A DNA stretch of 51,865 nucleotides. Source: an uncultured Clostridia bacterium. Lineage in GTDB: Bacteria > Bacillota > Clostridia > Oscillospirales > Oscillospiraceae. A program made the position numbers and the translations under genes. The stretch lies in contig CAMVTO010000015.1 of the NCBI GenBank assembly GCA_947170435.1, forward strand, positions 1-51,865, given 5' to 3'. Under the pieces are notes generated by a model. It was given only the letters and a program-made list of their open reading frames with translations, made no database searches and was not told the DNA's origin. Positions 16,233 to 23,579 of the stretch are shown in pieces. How positions within the stretch are numbered: the stretch's first letter is position 1; each line of letters starts with the position of its first letter.

Positions 16233-17117
16233 TTATTCAAACTCTGGAGACTGTATTTTGGGAGTCTCTTCCGTCTCAGTGTCCGGCCCGGCAATGGCGC
16301 GGTACAGCTCCGCGTTGGCGGCCGCCTTGTAGGGGCGCACCCAGAAGATGTCCAGGATGCCCGCGGTCATGGCGCCGAGGATCTCCCAGCCCAGGAAGGA
16401 CAGGTCGAACACGAAAGCGCGCCACTTGTTGCCCTTCATCATCGTTCGGGAAAGGGTGATCGCCTCCGTGCCGTTCATCTCCGGGTGCTCCGCCATGATG
16501 TAGGGCACCATGCGGTAGGAGTAGCCCTTGACGATGCCGGGGATGATGAACAGGCAGCCCCACAGCAGCGTGAACAGATTCCGCAGGAACATCGTCCAGA
16601 CGTTGTGCGTCCAGTGGGGCATGAAGCCGCGCTCCACGGCGTCGAGCTTCGCCGCCTCATGGGTGTTGCGGGTGAAGAAGTGTGCGGCGCCCACCTCCAG
16701 CGGATTGTAGAGCAAAATGGAGACCACCGACGATCCCACGATCACCACCGCCAGCACCGTGCCGAGGATCGCCAGGATCGGCAGCGCCGCCGCAGCGCTC
16801 AGCGGCGGCTCGTGCGAGTCGTTCACCGCGTCGATGAGTCCCTGCACCTGCGCGGGCGTAAGGTCTTCCATGCCGCCCAGCTCGTCGAGGTCGAGACCGA
16901 CGATACTGTCCAGATCCTCAGGATCGACGGTGATGCTGCCGCCCTGCGGCTGGGACTCGGGCAGGTTAATGTTGATATTCTCGTGTACCTTGCTGCCGCC
17001 GGAGGCAAGCCCGCCGCCGACGATGGCGAACATCACGAACGCCACCAGCACACAGCGCCAGTAATTGAGTCTCAAAGCATCTTTCGCTCTGGTTTTCAAA
17101 TCTTTTCTATCCCACAT
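16233..17117 (-). CDS. DUF975-family integral membrane protein
   Basis: A 294-residue membrane protein of the DUF975 family, common in Firmicutes with no established function. The amphipathic N-terminus KDLKTRAKDALRLNYWRCVLVAF is typical, as is the late block LWGCLFIIPGIVKGYSYRMVPYIMAEHPEM followed by AITLSRTMMKGNKWRAFVFDLSFLGW. Residues about 45-105 form an extracytoplasmic acidic loop between the first and second helices, unusually long. It starts at ATG 17117 after AAAGGAGA behind its own promoter. Transcripts may read on into the MATE/esterase pair past the hairpin at 16194-16220. Confidence 0.87.
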   Translation of the reverse strand: MWDRKDLKTRAKDALRLNYWRCVLVAFVMFAIVGGGLASGGSKVHENININLPESQPQGGSITVDPEDLDSIVGLDLDELGGMEDLTPAQVQGLIDAVNDSHEPPLSAAAALPILAILGTVLAVVIVGSSVVSILLYNPLEVGAAHFFTRNTHEAAKLDAVERGFMPHWTHNVWTMFLRNLFTLLWGCLFIIPGIVKGYSYRMVPYIMAEHPEMNGTEAITLSRTMMKGNKWRAFVFDLSFLGWEILGAMTAGILDIFWVRPYKAAANAELYRAIAGPDTETEETPKIQSPEFE

Positions 17118-17148
17118 GATCGTTTTCTCCTTTCAATGGAACCTTGCT

Positions 17149-17176
17149 ATTATACTGCGGTTTTTTCAAAAATCAA
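17149..17176 (-). promoter_or_regulatory. Promoter of the DUF975 gene
   Basis: TTGATT (17171-17176), a 16-base spacer and a perfect TATAAT (17149-17154) on the minus strand. The -35 box includes the stop codon of the upstream DHH gene. Confidence 0.6.
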
Positions 17177-18138
17177 CCCTGCACGCGCAAAAACCGCTCC
17201 CGCAGGAAATCGTCGGGATAGTTCCCCAGCAGCGGCACGTTCTCCGCCGGGATCAGGCCGCCCGCCATGGTGGCGTGGCCGCCGCCGTCGCCGAGACCCT
17301 CCAGCGCGCGGCGTGTCAACGCTCCCGCGTCTACGTCCGTGCGCTCGGAGCGCACAGAGAACTTATAGCCGTCCACGCGGGTGCAATAGATGACCGCGAC
17401 CTCCACCTCCACGAGCGAGAGGATGAAGTCCGAAAGCATGGCCACCATAGCGTCAGGACAGGAAAACGGGATGTGAGAAAAGCCGTAATAGCCGTAGACC
17501 TTGGTGTTCGCGATCGCCGCGCCATAGGCCTTGAGATCCTGAAACTCAATCTTGCTGTGCTCCAGCAGGCCCATGGTTCGCTCATCGATATAGGGCAGCA
17601 GGAACGAAAACGCCCGGATGTCCGCCTCGGTCACGCCGCGGGTAAAGTTCATCGTGTCCATCTTGATGCCGTAGAGCAGCGCCGTAGCCGCAACAGGATC
17701 CGGCGCCAGACCGCGATCCTTGTAGTACTCCGCGATGATGGTCGAGCAGGCGCCCACCTTCCGAATGTCGGAATAGCGGTACCTGATCTGGGTGTAGGTC
17801 GGGTGATGATCGATGGACGCGATCTCGTCGCCGACAAAGTCGGTGATGTTTCCCGCGCCCTTCTGGGAGTCGACACAGATGATGCAGTCGTCATCCCGCA
17901 GCTCCTGCCCCACCTCCTCGGCGGAGAGCATCTCGATCCGCAGCAGCTCCAGCATCCGCTCGGTGCTGAGCTTGTCGATTTTCCCGTCGTAGCATATCTT
18001 CGTCGGAATCGAATAGCGCAGCAGCAGCTGCTGCAGCCCGTAGGCCGAGCCAATGGCATCGGGATCGGGGAAGTTATGGGTCTGGATGTAAACGCGCTTA
18101 TTCTGGCACAGCGCAATTAATTGACGAACGTCCGCCAT
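17173..18138 (-). CDS. DHH/DHHA1 phosphoesterase, NrnA-like
   Basis: A 321-residue DHH-family phosphoesterase of the NrnA type, which degrades short oligoribonucleotides or dephosphorylates pAp using Mn2+. Metal motifs are intact: THNFPDPDAIGS (residues ~20-31), VDSQ, the DHH triad (SIDHHPTY) and the DHHA1 substrate motif GDGGGHATMAGG near the end. The start follows GTGAGG at ATG 18138. It is 28 bases downstream of the AIM24-family gene, probably in one transcript. The exact substrate (nanoRNA, pAp, linear c-di-NMP products) cannot be assigned from sequence. Confidence 0.87.
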   Translation of the reverse strand: MADVRQLIALCQNKRVYIQTHNFPDPDAIGSAYGLQQLLLRYSIPTKICYDGKIDKLSTERMLELLRIEMLSAEEVGQELRDDDCIICVDSQKGAGNITDFVGDEIASIDHHPTYTQIRYRYSDIRKVGACSTIIAEYYKDRGLAPDPVAATALLYGIKMDTMNFTRGVTEADIRAFSFLLPYIDERTMGLLEHSKIEFQDLKAYGAAIANTKVYGYYGFSHIPFSCPDAMVAMLSDFILSLVEVEVAVIYCTRVDGYKFSVRSERTDVDAGALTRRALEGLGDGGGHATMAGGLIPAENVPLLGNYPDDFLRERFLRVQG

Positions 18139-18166
18139 GGTTCCTCACTTTTGTCCGTTTTTTCGA

Positions 18167-18859
18167 TTATTTGCTGCCGGCGGTCGACGGCTGGGGCAGG
18201 TACGGGATGAGCTGATTGGCAAACTTGCTCAGCGGCATGGTCTGGAGAATCACGCGGCCCGGGCCGGTGACGACCGTGTTGAAGAGTCCCTCGCCGCCAA
18301 ACACCACGTTCTTGATGCCCTTGACCTGCTGAACGTCCAGCGAGCAGGTCTCGTCCATCACGGCAAGGTGTCCGCTGGAGACCAGCATCTGCTGGCCGGA
18401 GGCGAGCTCATATTCCACCGCGGAGCCGTCGATTTCGAGAAACGCCGTGCCGCTGCCGGAGAGCTTCTGCATGATAAAGCCCTCGCCACCAAACAATCCC
18501 GCGCCCAGCTTCTTTTGGAAAAACACCGACAGCTCCACACTGTCCTCGCAGGCGAGGAACGCCGATTTCTGCACCACGACGGGATGCTCCGGCGTGATCT
18601 CCACCGCGCGGATGGAGCCGGGGAAGCTGGACGAGAACGCGATCATGCCCTGGCCGCGGGCGGTATAGCGATTCTGAAACATGCTCTCGCCCGAGAACAG
18701 GCGGCCAAACATCTTGCCGATTCCGCCGCCGGTGGTGGTGGACATCTCCATGTTCGGGCTCATCCAGCTCATGGAGCCGGACTCGGTGCGCATGGTCTCG
18801 CCGTCGTTCATGGTGCAGACCACGACGGGCAGGTTCTCTCCCTGAATTTCGTACTTCAT
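18167..18859 (-). CDS. AIM24-family (TIGR00266) protein
   Basis: A 230-residue beta-rich protein of the AIM24/TIGR00266 family, distributed widely in bacteria with unclear function. Characteristic segments are ESGSMSWMSPNMEMSTTTGGGIGKMFGRLFSGES, ARGQGMIAFSSSFPG, GGEGFIMQKLSGSGTAFLEIDG and the C-terminal GEGLFNTVVTGPGRVILQTMPL. No signal peptide or membrane helix is seen. The start is ATG at 18859 behind AAAGGAGGA. It leads a probable two-gene unit with the DHH phosphoesterase gene. Confidence 0.9.
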   Translation of the reverse strand: MKYEIQGENLPVVVCTMNDGETMRTESGSMSWMSPNMEMSTTTGGGIGKMFGRLFSGESMFQNRYTARGQGMIAFSSSFPGSIRAVEITPEHPVVVQKSAFLACEDSVELSVFFQKKLGAGLFGGEGFIMQKLSGSGTAFLEIDGSAVEYELASGQQMLVSSGHLAVMDETCSLDVQQVKGIKNVVFGGEGLFNTVVTGPGRVILQTMPLSKFANQLIPYLPQPSTAGSK

Positions 18860-18910
18860 TACAATATCCTCCTTTTTTGTTACAGCTTGCTGATGCGCAA
18901 ACCGTGAAAT

Positions 18911-20254
18911 TTACCATTTTGTCAGCTCAAACGCCTCTACAATCCCTTTATACTGGTGTTCGGAGTCGATTTCGCCTTTTTTCATATACTGGTAGCTCTG
19001 GAGGTCATCGCTCATAGGCTTTGCCATCGCAATGTCATAGGTCTCTTTTCTATCCAGCGCACCAACATAGAGCCTGTATCCGCCGTTAAATTCTACCTTA
19101 AACGCCCTGCTGTCGTACCAACCGATGGCACTCGGATATACATATCCGTTTGCGTAGGTGTGCGGGGGAGTGATAGCGTTCATGAAGTCCGCATACGCCT
19201 TGTCGCCCTGCGTAGGATAGATGATGTTCAGAACCTGCTTAAGCAACTGACGGCTACTATAGCTCAAGCCGCTTGCAGGCATATACTTACCATCTTTGTT
19301 GTAGTAGAAATCCAGATGGCTTCTGGTAGTGCGTCTGTCACAGAAGACAATCCCGTTCTCATCGAGAATGTTGGGAACTCCGAGTTCTGTGTCCTCAGTA
19401 TAGGTCAGTTCTGATACAAAATCTTTTGCTGTGATACCGATAGCCCCGCCTCTTTCTGTGTCCTCAATGTTCACAGTGACGGTCAATTGCGCATGCTTAC
19501 GCTCTTTTGCGATAAAATAGAGGGTAGTTACTTTGCTATTCCCAATTTCATCGAGCGACTTCGGATGCTGGAGGTTTGTTTCCTCAGTAAACAGACCCGT
19601 TGCGCGCAACTTATTGATGATTTCCTCGTTCGTCACGCCGTGGCCGGTGGTCGGTTTAACAGCCGCTGTTGTATAACCAGCACGATTGAGAATAGCGCAA
19701 GCCTCGCTACGAGCGAGACCGTTCTGCGGCTTGAAGGTGTGGTTCTCGTCCACGCCATTAAGCAGCTTGTACTGATATGCCTTGAGGACGGCATCTCTGT
19801 ACGCCATATCAACCAGCCCGAAATCAGGGATATAGTCTGCCTCGATGTTATACGCTGTCTTGTCTGCTGGGATTCCGAGACCGTTTACAATCATATACAC
19901 CGCAAGTTCACGGGAACACTCGACATCGTAGTTTTCTGGCGTTAGTTCGCCGCGATTCGGCAAGCAACCGATTTCAAGGCAGTAGTTGACGGCTGCTGTC
20001 CACCAGTAATCGCCTTTGTTTGCATTCGTGTCGTAACCCTTCGCGTTAGCGATAATCTGCGACATCTGCGAAACGGTGAACTTGGTGTTGGGCGAGAACA
20101 TGCCGCCGCCGACACCGTTCACAAGCCCGCCGTCGGCAAGCGCGCTGATGTCGTCGAATGCCCAATGGGTGGTCGGAACGTCGCCGAACCGCCACGCGAA
20201 CGCTGTGGAGCAGCAAAGCGCAAGGGCAATCACAAGACTCGCAATTCGTTTCAT
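18911..20254 (-). CDS. S-layer-homology (SLH) surface protein
   Basis: A 447-residue exported protein. Residues 1-20 are a signal peptide ending TAFA. About 22-195 hold SLH repeats (FGDVPTTHWAFDDISALADGGLVNG..FSPNTKFTVSQMSQIIANA, and YRDAVLKAYQYKLLNGVDENHTFKPQNGLARSEACAILNRAG), which bind secondary cell-wall polymer. The C-terminal ~250 residues match nothing I recognise; they are rich in Tyr, Asp and Asn and may be the functional domain. Codon use looks clearly AT-richer than in the flanking genes, hinting at recent transfer. The start is ATG at 20254 after GGAGGA. No promoter stands out. Confidence 0.86.
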   Translation of the reverse strand: MKRIASLVIALALCCSTAFAWRFGDVPTTHWAFDDISALADGGLVNGVGGGMFSPNTKFTVSQMSQIIANAKGYDTNANKGDYWWTAAVNYCLEIGCLPNRGELTPENYDVECSRELAVYMIVNGLGIPADKTAYNIEADYIPDFGLVDMAYRDAVLKAYQYKLLNGVDENHTFKPQNGLARSEACAILNRAGYTTAAVKPTTGHGVTNEEIINKLRATGLFTEETNLQHPKSLDEIGNSKVTTLYFIAKERKHAQLTVTVNIEDTERGGAIGITAKDFVSELTYTEDTELGVPNILDENGIVFCDRRTTRSHLDFYYNKDGKYMPASGLSYSSRQLLKQVLNIIYPTQGDKAYADFMNAITPPHTYANGYVYPSAIGWYDSRAFKVEFNGGYRLYVGALDRKETYDIAMAKPMSDDLQSYQYMKKGEIDSEHQYKGIVEAFELTKW

Positions 20255-20317
20255 GATGAATGATCCTCCTGCTATTTTATTTCTTATCGGGCAAGCCGAT
20301 AGATCTCTCTCATGTCC

Positions 20318-20380
20318 TCACGCGTCAGCGCACGGATCGAGCTGCACCTGCGTGGACATATAGAAAGGAACGTCGTTCAT
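20318..20380 (-). CDS. Possible 20-residue small ORF after gtrA
   Basis: ATG at 20380 lies seven bases after a perfect GGAGG, 15 bases past the gtrA stop, and opens a 20-codon frame (MNDVPFYMSTQVQLDPCADA). The strong ribosome binding site is the only evidence. A different frame over the same bases ends SIRALTREDMREIYRLAR and reads like the tail of a lost gene, so this may be a decayed remnant. The rest of 20255-20395 has only a weak 6-bp hairpin (TATCGG/CCGATA). Confidence 0.25.
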   Translation of the reverse strand: MNDVPFYMSTQVQLDPCADA

Positions 20381-20395
20381 GCCGCTTCCTCCCTG

Positions 20396-20839
20396 TCAGA
20401 CCGTTTTCCTCTCCGCCGCTTTTTGCGCCACGGCGTTGGTGTCGATACTGTTGCGGAACACAACATAGGTATCGTAGAAATACTCCGTCACCAGATTGCA
20501 CGCCATATTGAGCGCCGTGACCAGATAGTCGTTCCACCCCAGCGTCTCGGCAAGATAGTTGCCGAGGATCGTAGTGGTCGGCGTAAACACGCAGTAGAAC
20601 GCAGCCACCAGCAGCATGGCGCGGGGCACGTTGGCGGTGCTGCGGAAGGTGTAGCGGCGGTTGAGTGTGAAGTTCCACACCACCGACGCCGTCAGCGCGA
20701 GCAGATAGCACGGCCAGTAGGGCCACGGCGTCAACTCATGGAACAACGCGAACGCGACCGCTTCGATCACGCCCGCCGAAGCCGAAAAGACGGTAAACTT
20801 CAAGGCCCGCAGCATTTCCTGCCGTTTGTTGGTCTGCAT
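20396..20839 (-). CDS. GtrA-family membrane protein
   Basis: A 147-residue, four-helix GtrA-like protein. The family is linked to moving or supporting polyprenyl-linked sugars for surface polysaccharides. The GtrA signature is seen in FTVFSASAGVIEAVAFALFHEL, VVWNFTLNRRYTFRS and the last helix NMACNLVTEYFYDTYVVFRN. It starts at ATG 20839 after AACAGGAG. No glycosyltransferase adjoins it, though the SLH gene follows on the same strand. It is divergent from the HNH gene. Confidence 0.88.
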   Translation of the reverse strand: MQTNKRQEMLRALKFTVFSASAGVIEAVAFALFHELTPWPYWPCYLLALTASVVWNFTLNRRYTFRSTANVPRAMLLVAAFYCVFTPTTTILGNYLAETLGWNDYLVTALNMACNLVTEYFYDTYVVFRNSIDTNAVAQKAAERKTV

Positions 20840-20882
20840 GTAAAAAACTCCTGTTTCCTGTGATCTTGTCTATGGGTGCCAT

Positions 20883-20911
20883 TTGACATAGATGGGCCGC
20901 TCGTGTATACT
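20883..20911 (+). promoter_or_regulatory. Strong promoter of the HNH gene, within an inverted repeat
   Basis: A perfect TTGACA (20883-20888), a 17-base spacer and TATACT (20906-20911). TTTGACA (20882-20888) and TGTCAAA (20911-20917) are inverted copies flanking the core promoter and could form an operator. Confidence 0.78.
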
Positions 20912-20951
20912 GTCAAAAAACGACCGGTTCCGAGCGAGAGGAGGCGTGCCT

Positions 20952-21641
20952 GTGTCCGCAGAGCTCAAAAAAGAATCCACACAGCCGGAAGCCCCGATCT
21001 GCGCGATCTGCGGCAAGCCCATCTTCAGCAACTGCACGATCGACCATGTGATCCCTCAGGCGATCTACAAGTGGCACGAGCAATACTTGAGCCACGCGGA
21101 ATTCGCCGCGCTGCGCAAGCGCATCACCTCGCCGCGCAACACTGTGCGCACGCACCGGCACTGCAACGAGCGCAAGGAGGAATCCATCGTTCGCATCGCG
21201 GGACTTCACGTCAGCCGCACCAAGCGCGGCAAGCTGCACCAGACCTATACCGCCGTGGAGCCATACATCGAGGCGTTTTTGAAGCGAAAGGACGAGCTGC
21301 GCGAGCGTCAGCAGAACTGCTGCTACGTCTGCGGCAAGCCGCTTCGGGACGGCGGCGTGCTGCGCCGCATCGACGATACGCTCGACAGGGTCTGGGAAAA
21401 CGCCTGCCTCATCTGCCATCGCTGCAACTGCCGGGTGCGCTCCCACGACGTCAAGACCTACCGGCTCATCCGCATCGGCGCGATCCACCCGGTCCCCAAA
21501 AAGGCCAAGGCAGCCCCGCAGCCGCCCGCCGAGCCGGCGGCTGCCGCGTCTGTGCCCGCCGCGCCCGCAAAGCGGCGCAGGAGGCATCGGCACAGGCGCC
21601 CCAAAAAGGGCGTTACCGCCGCGTCGCAGACGACTCCGTGA
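20952..21641 (+). CDS. HNH endonuclease-like protein with two zinc-knuckle modules
   Basis: A 229-residue protein with an HNH-type nuclease module: Cys17-x2-Cys20, IDHVIP at 30-35 (catalytic His32), THRHCNE at 67-73. A second Cys cluster follows (C124-x2-C127 and C152-x2-C155-x2-C158), resembling a duplicated, degenerate HNH finger without an obvious DH pair. The C-terminal ~50 residues are Ala/Pro then Arg/Lys rich, suiting nucleic-acid binding. The start is GTG at 20952 behind GAGGAGG. The promoter is strong and divergent from gtrA. Its 3' end overlaps the convergent DUF1643 gene by 29 bases. Target unknown; mobile-element, defence or repair roles are possible. Confidence 0.8.
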   Translation: MSAELKKESTQPEAPICAICGKPIFSNCTIDHVIPQAIYKWHEQYLSHAEFAALRKRITSPRNTVRTHRHCNERKEESIVRIAGLHVSRTKRGKLHQTYTAVEPYIEAFLKRKDELRERQQNCCYVCGKPLRDGGVLRRIDDTLDRVWENACLICHRCNCRVRSHDVKTYRLIRIGAIHPVPKKAKAAPQPPAEPAAAASVPAAPAKRRRRHRHRRPKKGVTAASQTTP

Positions 21642-22245
21642 GATAGGCAGACACGTCAAACGGCTCCAGCGGACTGTCCTTCTTTAAGTACAGCGGATGG
21701 TGCGGATGCCCCTGCTTGGAGCGTTGCCCCGCGCAGTACCACGCAGCGCCCCGTCGAACGCCGACGTTTACCATGTCCCGCACACAATCGGCAAGATAAT
21801 CCCGCTTTTCAATGATCGCGCCCCAGGCCGCCCATACGGCCGGGGCGCCGTTTTTGCACAGGGACAGCGCATAGTCGAACGCCTTCATGTTCTCCCGGTG
21901 CAGCGCGGCGTTGCAGCTGCGCTCCATATCGTCCGGGCGCGTGGCGCGCTGGGCATAGACGTTGAACATCAAAAAGCTGTCGTAACCGTTGTACAGCGCG
22001 ACGCGCTCCACGGACTTGAGCGTATTGTCGAGCGCGTCCGGCGCGGCGGTAGAGGGGTTGATGCCCACGCAGATGAGCGGGTGCTCTCCCCGCGTGCCGA
22101 GGATGTAACGGTACTCCGTATAATCGTTGGGGACGTACAGCCAGCGCGCCGTGTCATAGTTCGGATTCGGCTCCAGTGCCGCGCTCAGCGCACTGTCGAA
22201 GTCCGGCAGCTCCAGCGCCGTCGTCTCGCAGGATGGTATGTGCAT
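21613..22245 (-). CDS. DUF1643-family protein
   Basis: A 210-residue protein of the DUF1643 family, whose function is not established. Family features include RYILGTRGEHPLICVGINPSTA, YDSFLMFNVYAQRAT and the terminal GHPHHPLYLKKDSPLEPFDVSAYL. It resembles uracil-DNA-glycosylase-like folds only distantly, so no activity is claimed. The start is ATG at 22245 after GGGGAGAG. It is downstream of the epimerase-like gene by 40 bases, with a weak hairpin between (about 22255-22277). It is convergent with, and overlaps, the HNH gene. Confidence 0.83.
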   Translation of the reverse strand: MHIPSCETTALELPDFDSALSAALEPNPNYDTARWLYVPNDYTEYRYILGTRGEHPLICVGINPSTAAPDALDNTLKSVERVALYNGYDSFLMFNVYAQRATRPDDMERSCNAALHRENMKAFDYALSLCKNGAPAVWAAWGAIIEKRDYLADCVRDMVNVGVRRGAAWYCAGQRSKQGHPHHPLYLKKDSPLEPFDVSAYLTESSATRR

Positions 22246-22285
22246 AAGCTCTCCCCGCACGTCCCGACGGGCGTGCGTCTTTTCT

Positions 22286-23167
22286 TTATTCAAAGATGGA
22301 CACGCGATAGCTCAGCTCCTCCGCCGCGCCCGGGGCAAGCGTGCGCACGCCTGCCTTATCCTTCAGCTCGCGGCCCACAAAGGTCGCGTCCGGCAGCGTC
22401 GTCCACGGTTCGATGCAAACGTAGTTGGTGTCAAACTCCTTCGCCGCTGTCCAAATACCGAGGTACGGAAAATCGGCAAACTCCACGCTGACGCGGGGAC
22501 GGTCCTTTCCGTCCACCAGCACCGCCCTCCGCTCCGGCAGCTCATCCAGAATAATGGTATCCAAATCGTATGCCGAAGGCTTGAGCGGCATTCTGCCGTT
22601 CTGAAGCGAATGCGTCACAGTCTTTGGGGTGATCATGTTTTGCGCGTCCATGCCGTAGGGCGTCACCGCGTTTACGCCGGGGAAGCGGATGGCATAGTCC
22701 CCCATGGTCTCTCCGGGTTCGAGGGGGGCGCGGTAGCCGTCGTGCCCGCCCAGCTCGTAGAGCATCGGCACGTCGCCGCGGTTCTCCACGCGATGGGTCT
22801 TGATGATCGTATTGCCCTCCAGCGTATAGGTCACGCGCAGCACAAACGAGAACGGGTAGCTCTCCCGCGTCTGCGTCGTGTCGGTATAGCGAAAGGTCAC
22901 GCTCGCCTCGCTCTGCGCCTCCACGGTGAACGGCGCGGTGCGGCAAAAGCCGTGGATGCCCATGTGGTAGGCCTTGCCGTCAAGCAGATACTGCTCGTCC
23001 TTGAGTCGCGCGATAAACGGAAACAGCAACGGCGCGCGCCGGTTCCAGATGGCGGGATCGCCCTGCCAAAGATACTCGGTGCCCCGCGTATCGCGGATCG
23101 ACGCGAGCTGTGCGCCGACGTCCTCGATCTGCACGGTGAGCGCTTCGCTGTGAATGGTGATCAGCAT
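22286..23167 (-). CDS. Aldose 1-epimerase family protein (LacX-like)
   Basis: A 293-residue galactose-mutarotase-fold protein. It belongs to the LacX-like subgroup by its start (LITIHSEALTVQIEDVGAQLASIRD..EYLWQGDPAIWNRRAPLLFPFIARLKD). MGIHGFCR carries a conserved His, ELGGHDGYRAP a second, and the late Glu lies in YVCIEPWTTLPD. The enzyme class interconverts alpha and beta anomers of sugars or sugar phosphates. The start is ATG at 23167 behind GAGGAGG. It may share a transcript with DUF1643. It lies next to the GH32 genes, which fits carbohydrate use, though it is separated from them by a terminator. Confidence 0.87.
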   Translation of the reverse strand: MLITIHSEALTVQIEDVGAQLASIRDTRGTEYLWQGDPAIWNRRAPLLFPFIARLKDEQYLLDGKAYHMGIHGFCRTAPFTVEAQSEASVTFRYTDTTQTRESYPFSFVLRVTYTLEGNTIIKTHRVENRGDVPMLYELGGHDGYRAPLEPGETMGDYAIRFPGVNAVTPYGMDAQNMITPKTVTHSLQNGRMPLKPSAYDLDTIILDELPERRAVLVDGKDRPRVSVEFADFPYLGIWTAAKEFDTNYVCIEPWTTLPDATFVGRELKDKAGVRTLAPGAAEELSYRVSIFE

Positions 23168-23203
23168 GGGATCAGCCTCCTCGTTTTGTTTTCCGCATCA
23201 GCA

Positions 23204-23237
23204 GAAAAGGCCGACAGCCATGCAATGGCCGTCAGCC
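23204..23237 (-). terminator. Terminator after the 88-aa protein gene
   Basis: On the minus strand, a 13-bp stem with two G.T pairs (23209-23221 and 23225-23237) and a three-base loop is followed by TTTTC. It starts about 10 bases after the stop at 23248. Confidence 0.7.
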
Positions 23238-23247
23238 CTCCCGGATA

Positions 23248-23514
23248 TTACGCGTTGGCTCTTGCGCGTTCCCGCCGCGCGTCCACCGTCAGAAGAACGC
23301 CAGCGACGGCAACCATACAGACGCCGGCGCCGATCATCGTGTGCGCCGCATCGGTCTTGCTGACGCCGGGCAGCGCCGCGAGAGGAACATCTTCATCCTC
23401 AATGATCATTTCATCGTCAATGCGGATGCTCTCCTCCGCCGCGGCATACGCGGGCAAGGCAAGGATCAGGGAAAGCAACGCGAGAACCGCAAGAAATGCG
23501 CTCAGTCGTTTCAT
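23248..23514 (-). CDS. 88-residue exported mini-protein with sorting-signal-like tail
   Basis: Residues 1-25 are a signal peptide (LALPAYAAAEE), 27-43 an acidic spacer, then EDVPLAALPGVSKTD, a hydrophobic helix and an Arg-rich end (RRERARANA). The order acidic spacer, 'DVPLA', degenerate LPxTG-like motif, helix, basic tail mimics the C-terminal sorting signal of sortase substrates in related Clostridia, but the usual LPKTGD is disrupted. In effect it is a signal peptide joined to a sorting signal with no body. It has its own strong promoter and terminator. It could be a mature peptide or a remnant of a larger surface protein. Confidence 0.75.
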   Translation of the reverse strand: MKRLSAFLAVLALLSLILALPAYAAAEESIRIDDEMIIEDEDVPLAALPGVSKTDAAHTMIGAGVCMVAVAGVLLTVDARRERARANA

Positions 23515-23543
23515 CGTGCACCCCTCCTTTTATTTCTGACCTT

Positions 23544-23572
23544 ATCATAGCACATCGGCCGGATATTTGCAA
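23544..23572 (-). promoter_or_regulatory. Promoter of the 88-aa protein gene
   Basis: TTGCAA (23567-23572), a 17-base spacer and TATGAT (23544-23549) on the minus strand, followed by AGGAGGGG before the ATG at 23514. Confidence 0.75.
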
Positions 23573-23579
23573 GAAATTC

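Noticed and set aside
20284-20340. Minus-strand frame ending SIRALTREDMREIYRLAR as a pseudogene tail.
   Set aside because: Suggestive of a lost gene, but too short to assign to any family; recorded only as a possibility.
22255-22277. GC-rich imperfect hairpin between the epimerase-like gene and DUF1643 as a terminator.
   Set aside because: The stem has a bulge and no T tract on the minus strand; the T-rich flank is on the plus strand, 600 bases from any plus-strand gene end.
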